Positions 61,932 through 64,000 of a stretch of 64,000 nt of DNA are shown here, piece after piece. The notes under the pieces were generated by a model. The model searched no databases and was not told the DNA's origin. It saw nothing but the letters and a program-made list of their open reading frames with translations. Numbering within the stretch: position 1 is the stretch's first letter; each line of letters opens with the position of its first letter. The translations under genes were made by a program, and so were the position numbers. The DNA is from Eutreptiella sp. 'Long Island Sound 2002' (taxonomy: Eukaryota > Euglenozoa > Euglenophyceae > Eutreptiales > Eutreptiaceae), in assembly GCA_964036045.1 (NCBI GenBank), contig OZ038380.1, positions 169,170,535 through 169,234,534 of the forward strand, written 5' to 3'.

Positions 61932-64000
61932 GCCCTCGGGTCTGTCACGAGGGGCCCTGTCGGGCCGGGGCATTGTGTACGGCCGCCGCGAGCCGCTGCG
62001 GGACGTTGTTCTCGAAATGCATGGCGCACTTCGCCCTTCCGCCGCCCAAAATTCGTCCGTCGAGCGGCAACGCCAGCCACTGCCCCCCTGACGCCAAGTG
62101 CCAGCCTCAACGGCATTCGTAACCGACAGTAACCGCCCCCAACCGCTCTAGCAACCTCCTCCAACCGCAGCAGTCGGGTCGCGGGCGCCGCCGGCGACCC
62201 CGGCCGCGCGACCAACCCCACGGTGCCTGCCCGGCCCGCCCCCCCGGACCCTGGCGCGCCGCCGGCGGTGTGGGGCCCCCCTGTCCCCTTGTCGGCCGAC
62301 CCCGGCTTCAGCGTCATGCAAGGGCCTCTCGCCCCCCGTACCAGCCTCCGCCTGGACCCGTTGTGTGCCCACCCGCTGTGCTCGGGTGGCCGATGACAGA
62401 GAGGTCACAGAGTGGACGGCAGGGCCCTTCGTCTGTCAAGTCACACGGAGCCGCTTCCTGCCACCCCCCAGTGCTCAGTTGCCTTCTCTGCACCTCGGCA
62501 TCTCTGGTCTTGGTGGTTCGTGCCGCGGTGTACAGGCGACGCTTTTTGGTGCCCCTGTTGCCCTGGAGCGTGGCACGGGCATACACAGCCGTCGCTGCGG
62601 CCCGTTAAGAATGAGCCCCATGAGGGAACCGCACCACCGCCAAAACCCCACCACCACCGCCAACAGCAAGTTTGGCAATGACATTTAGAACAATGGCAAC
62701 GATGGCGGACCCGGCCCGGCGTTGGGACCCACCACCACTTCCCATGCAGCCGGTCCTCAACACAGGCCCGGCGTTGGGACCCACCCCCACTTCCCATGCA
62801 GCCGGTCCACAACACAGACCCCGCACGGTGTGGCAGCGCACGCGACCTGCAGCCGTCCCGGATCCTGTTGTACTGTGACTGCCACCCCCTTCCGCGCAGA
62901 TAAACCTCATCACTTCACAGCCCGGCAGCAATGCCCGGCGGCTCAGCCCTCCTGGAGCCTCTTCTACCGCGACCCGCGCCCACACAACTGTGGGATGGGC
63001 CGTGGTGCCGGCAGCGAGTATTTCTTGGGCCAATGGTGTACGCGCCTCAGGTGGCACGGGATGCTAAGGCGGGGATCCACGGCTTGGGCACTTGCGACCG
63101 GGGCGGCGCGGGGGTGGGGCAATTGCATGCGAGGCACGACATGAAATAAGGCACACAGCGTGACCCCACCCCCGTTCCCATCTACGCAACATTCATTACT
63201 TTACAGGGCGGCCTGGCTATACATTGGCTCCATGGCCGGCCACCCCCCCCCCCCCCCGAACCGCACAGTCTTGCATAAGATGGCGATTTTGCTGCCGACT
63301 TTATTCACTAAAGTATCATTTTTCATGGAAGTAAAGCGGTGGTTCTGTTGCGAACAAGGCGAGTTGTGAAGGTCATCCATTTGATGATGTGGTCAGGGCC
63401 CTGGAAGGCCTGGAAATGGCTGCTGCCCGGTGGCTGCAATCCGCTTGGCTCTCTCGGCAGTGGCCCCAGGATTGGCTGCCACGCGCACCCCGTTCCATTT
63501 GTTTGGCCTCCCCTGTTTATCGTGCCATATCAGGTCCTTGAGGGTGTCGGTTGGGAATTGCTGAACAACAGGTAGCTGAGGCATCCCCCCTCCCACAAGC
63601 CTGTGAGTGTCCAGGGAATGGTGGTGATGGTGGCAGCGGTGACGCCGACGGTGATGATGATGCTCCTCCTGATGCTGATGGGGGCGAGACACGATTTTAT
63701 CAGGCTGGCACAGCGGCACGGCCATCCTCACTCACTTTCATGAAAGCCGTGTGGAGCATTGTCCGGTCATTTCAGTGCCTGAGCACTCTTGTAGTTGCAG
63801 TCTTGGTCGGCATGCGATGGCAATCGTTGTCATGTTCACAGGCTGCCGTCAAGCCTCGTTGTTGACACCCCGTCCATTGTGGTCAGGATTGTGTGGAAAA
63901 CCGCCTCGTCTAGTAGTCTGTCCCATCAAAAAAAAAGGAAGAATTTTGTTGTGGGGGTACAATGACCAAATGGTGATATTTGTACCGAGACCCAAAAACC
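61932..64000. other. Downstream of the coiled-coil gene; no secure gene
   Basis: CAACCGC-rich patches (62120-62170), two copies of a 47-bp block (GTTGGGACCCACC...CATGCAGCCGGTCC) near 62721 and 62772, and a C tract at 63243. A possible exon at 62902-63060 follows the acceptor CTTCCGCGCAG but is open in all three frames. Frames at 63400-63730 (minus) and 63551-63865 (plus) overlap. Confidence 0.45.

Noticed and set aside
62902-63150. Exon of a third or fourth gene after the acceptor CTTCCGCGCAG
   Set aside because: All three frames remain open and none resembles a known family; there is no partner exon with a matching phase in the window.

Overview
The window is a piece of nuclear DNA from a eukaryote. 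Its real coding sequence comes as short exons (70 to 468 bases) with in-phase GT...AG junctions, separated by introns of 0.7 to 4.4 kb. I see no operons or bacterial-type signals. The gene content (a ribosome-assembly factor, a tubulin tyrosine ligase end and a coiled-coil protein) fits any ciliated protist, alga or other eukaryote. I cannot name the organism. Intergenic and intronic DNA is full of long G or C homopolymers, microsatellites, minisatellites and small inverted-repeat transposons. A 200-base run of N at 35797-35996 is an assembly gap.

Layout. 1-10973 holds no convincing host gene. It contains dispersed repeats, a 22-bp minisatellite (2916-3198), a Harbinger-like element with a transposase remnant (6569-7292) that may be nested in a larger one (3681-8020), and two back-to-back inverted-repeat elements (9961-10338 and 10358-10739). 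10974-34645 is one gene on the + strand, a ten-exon LTV1 homologue of about 392 codons spread over 23.7 kb. Its introns carry most of the repeat families. 37499-37756 is the last exon of a tubulin tyrosine ligase (TTL) gene; its other exons are not visible and may fall in the gap. 39-48 kb is again repeat-rich, with two further members of the 6.5 kb element family at 41716-42498 and 46464-47155. 48327-61931 is a second long + strand gene, six exons and about 616 codons, for a coiled-coil protein I do not recognise. 62-64 kb shows no secure gene.

The genes do not form a pathway. LTV1 acts in late assembly and export of the small ribosomal subunit. TTL re-adds tyrosine to alpha-tubulin. The third gene is probably structural.

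The most interesting material is the mobile DNA. One family of small elements has inverted GGGGG...CCCCC tips and 3-bp target duplications. Just inside the tips each copy carries a GC-rich box in direct orientation at both ends, and the box sequence differs between copies but matches within a copy. Three copies hold fragments of one transposase that ends in a cysteine-rich zinc-type cluster; a fourth holds unrelated coding-like cargo.
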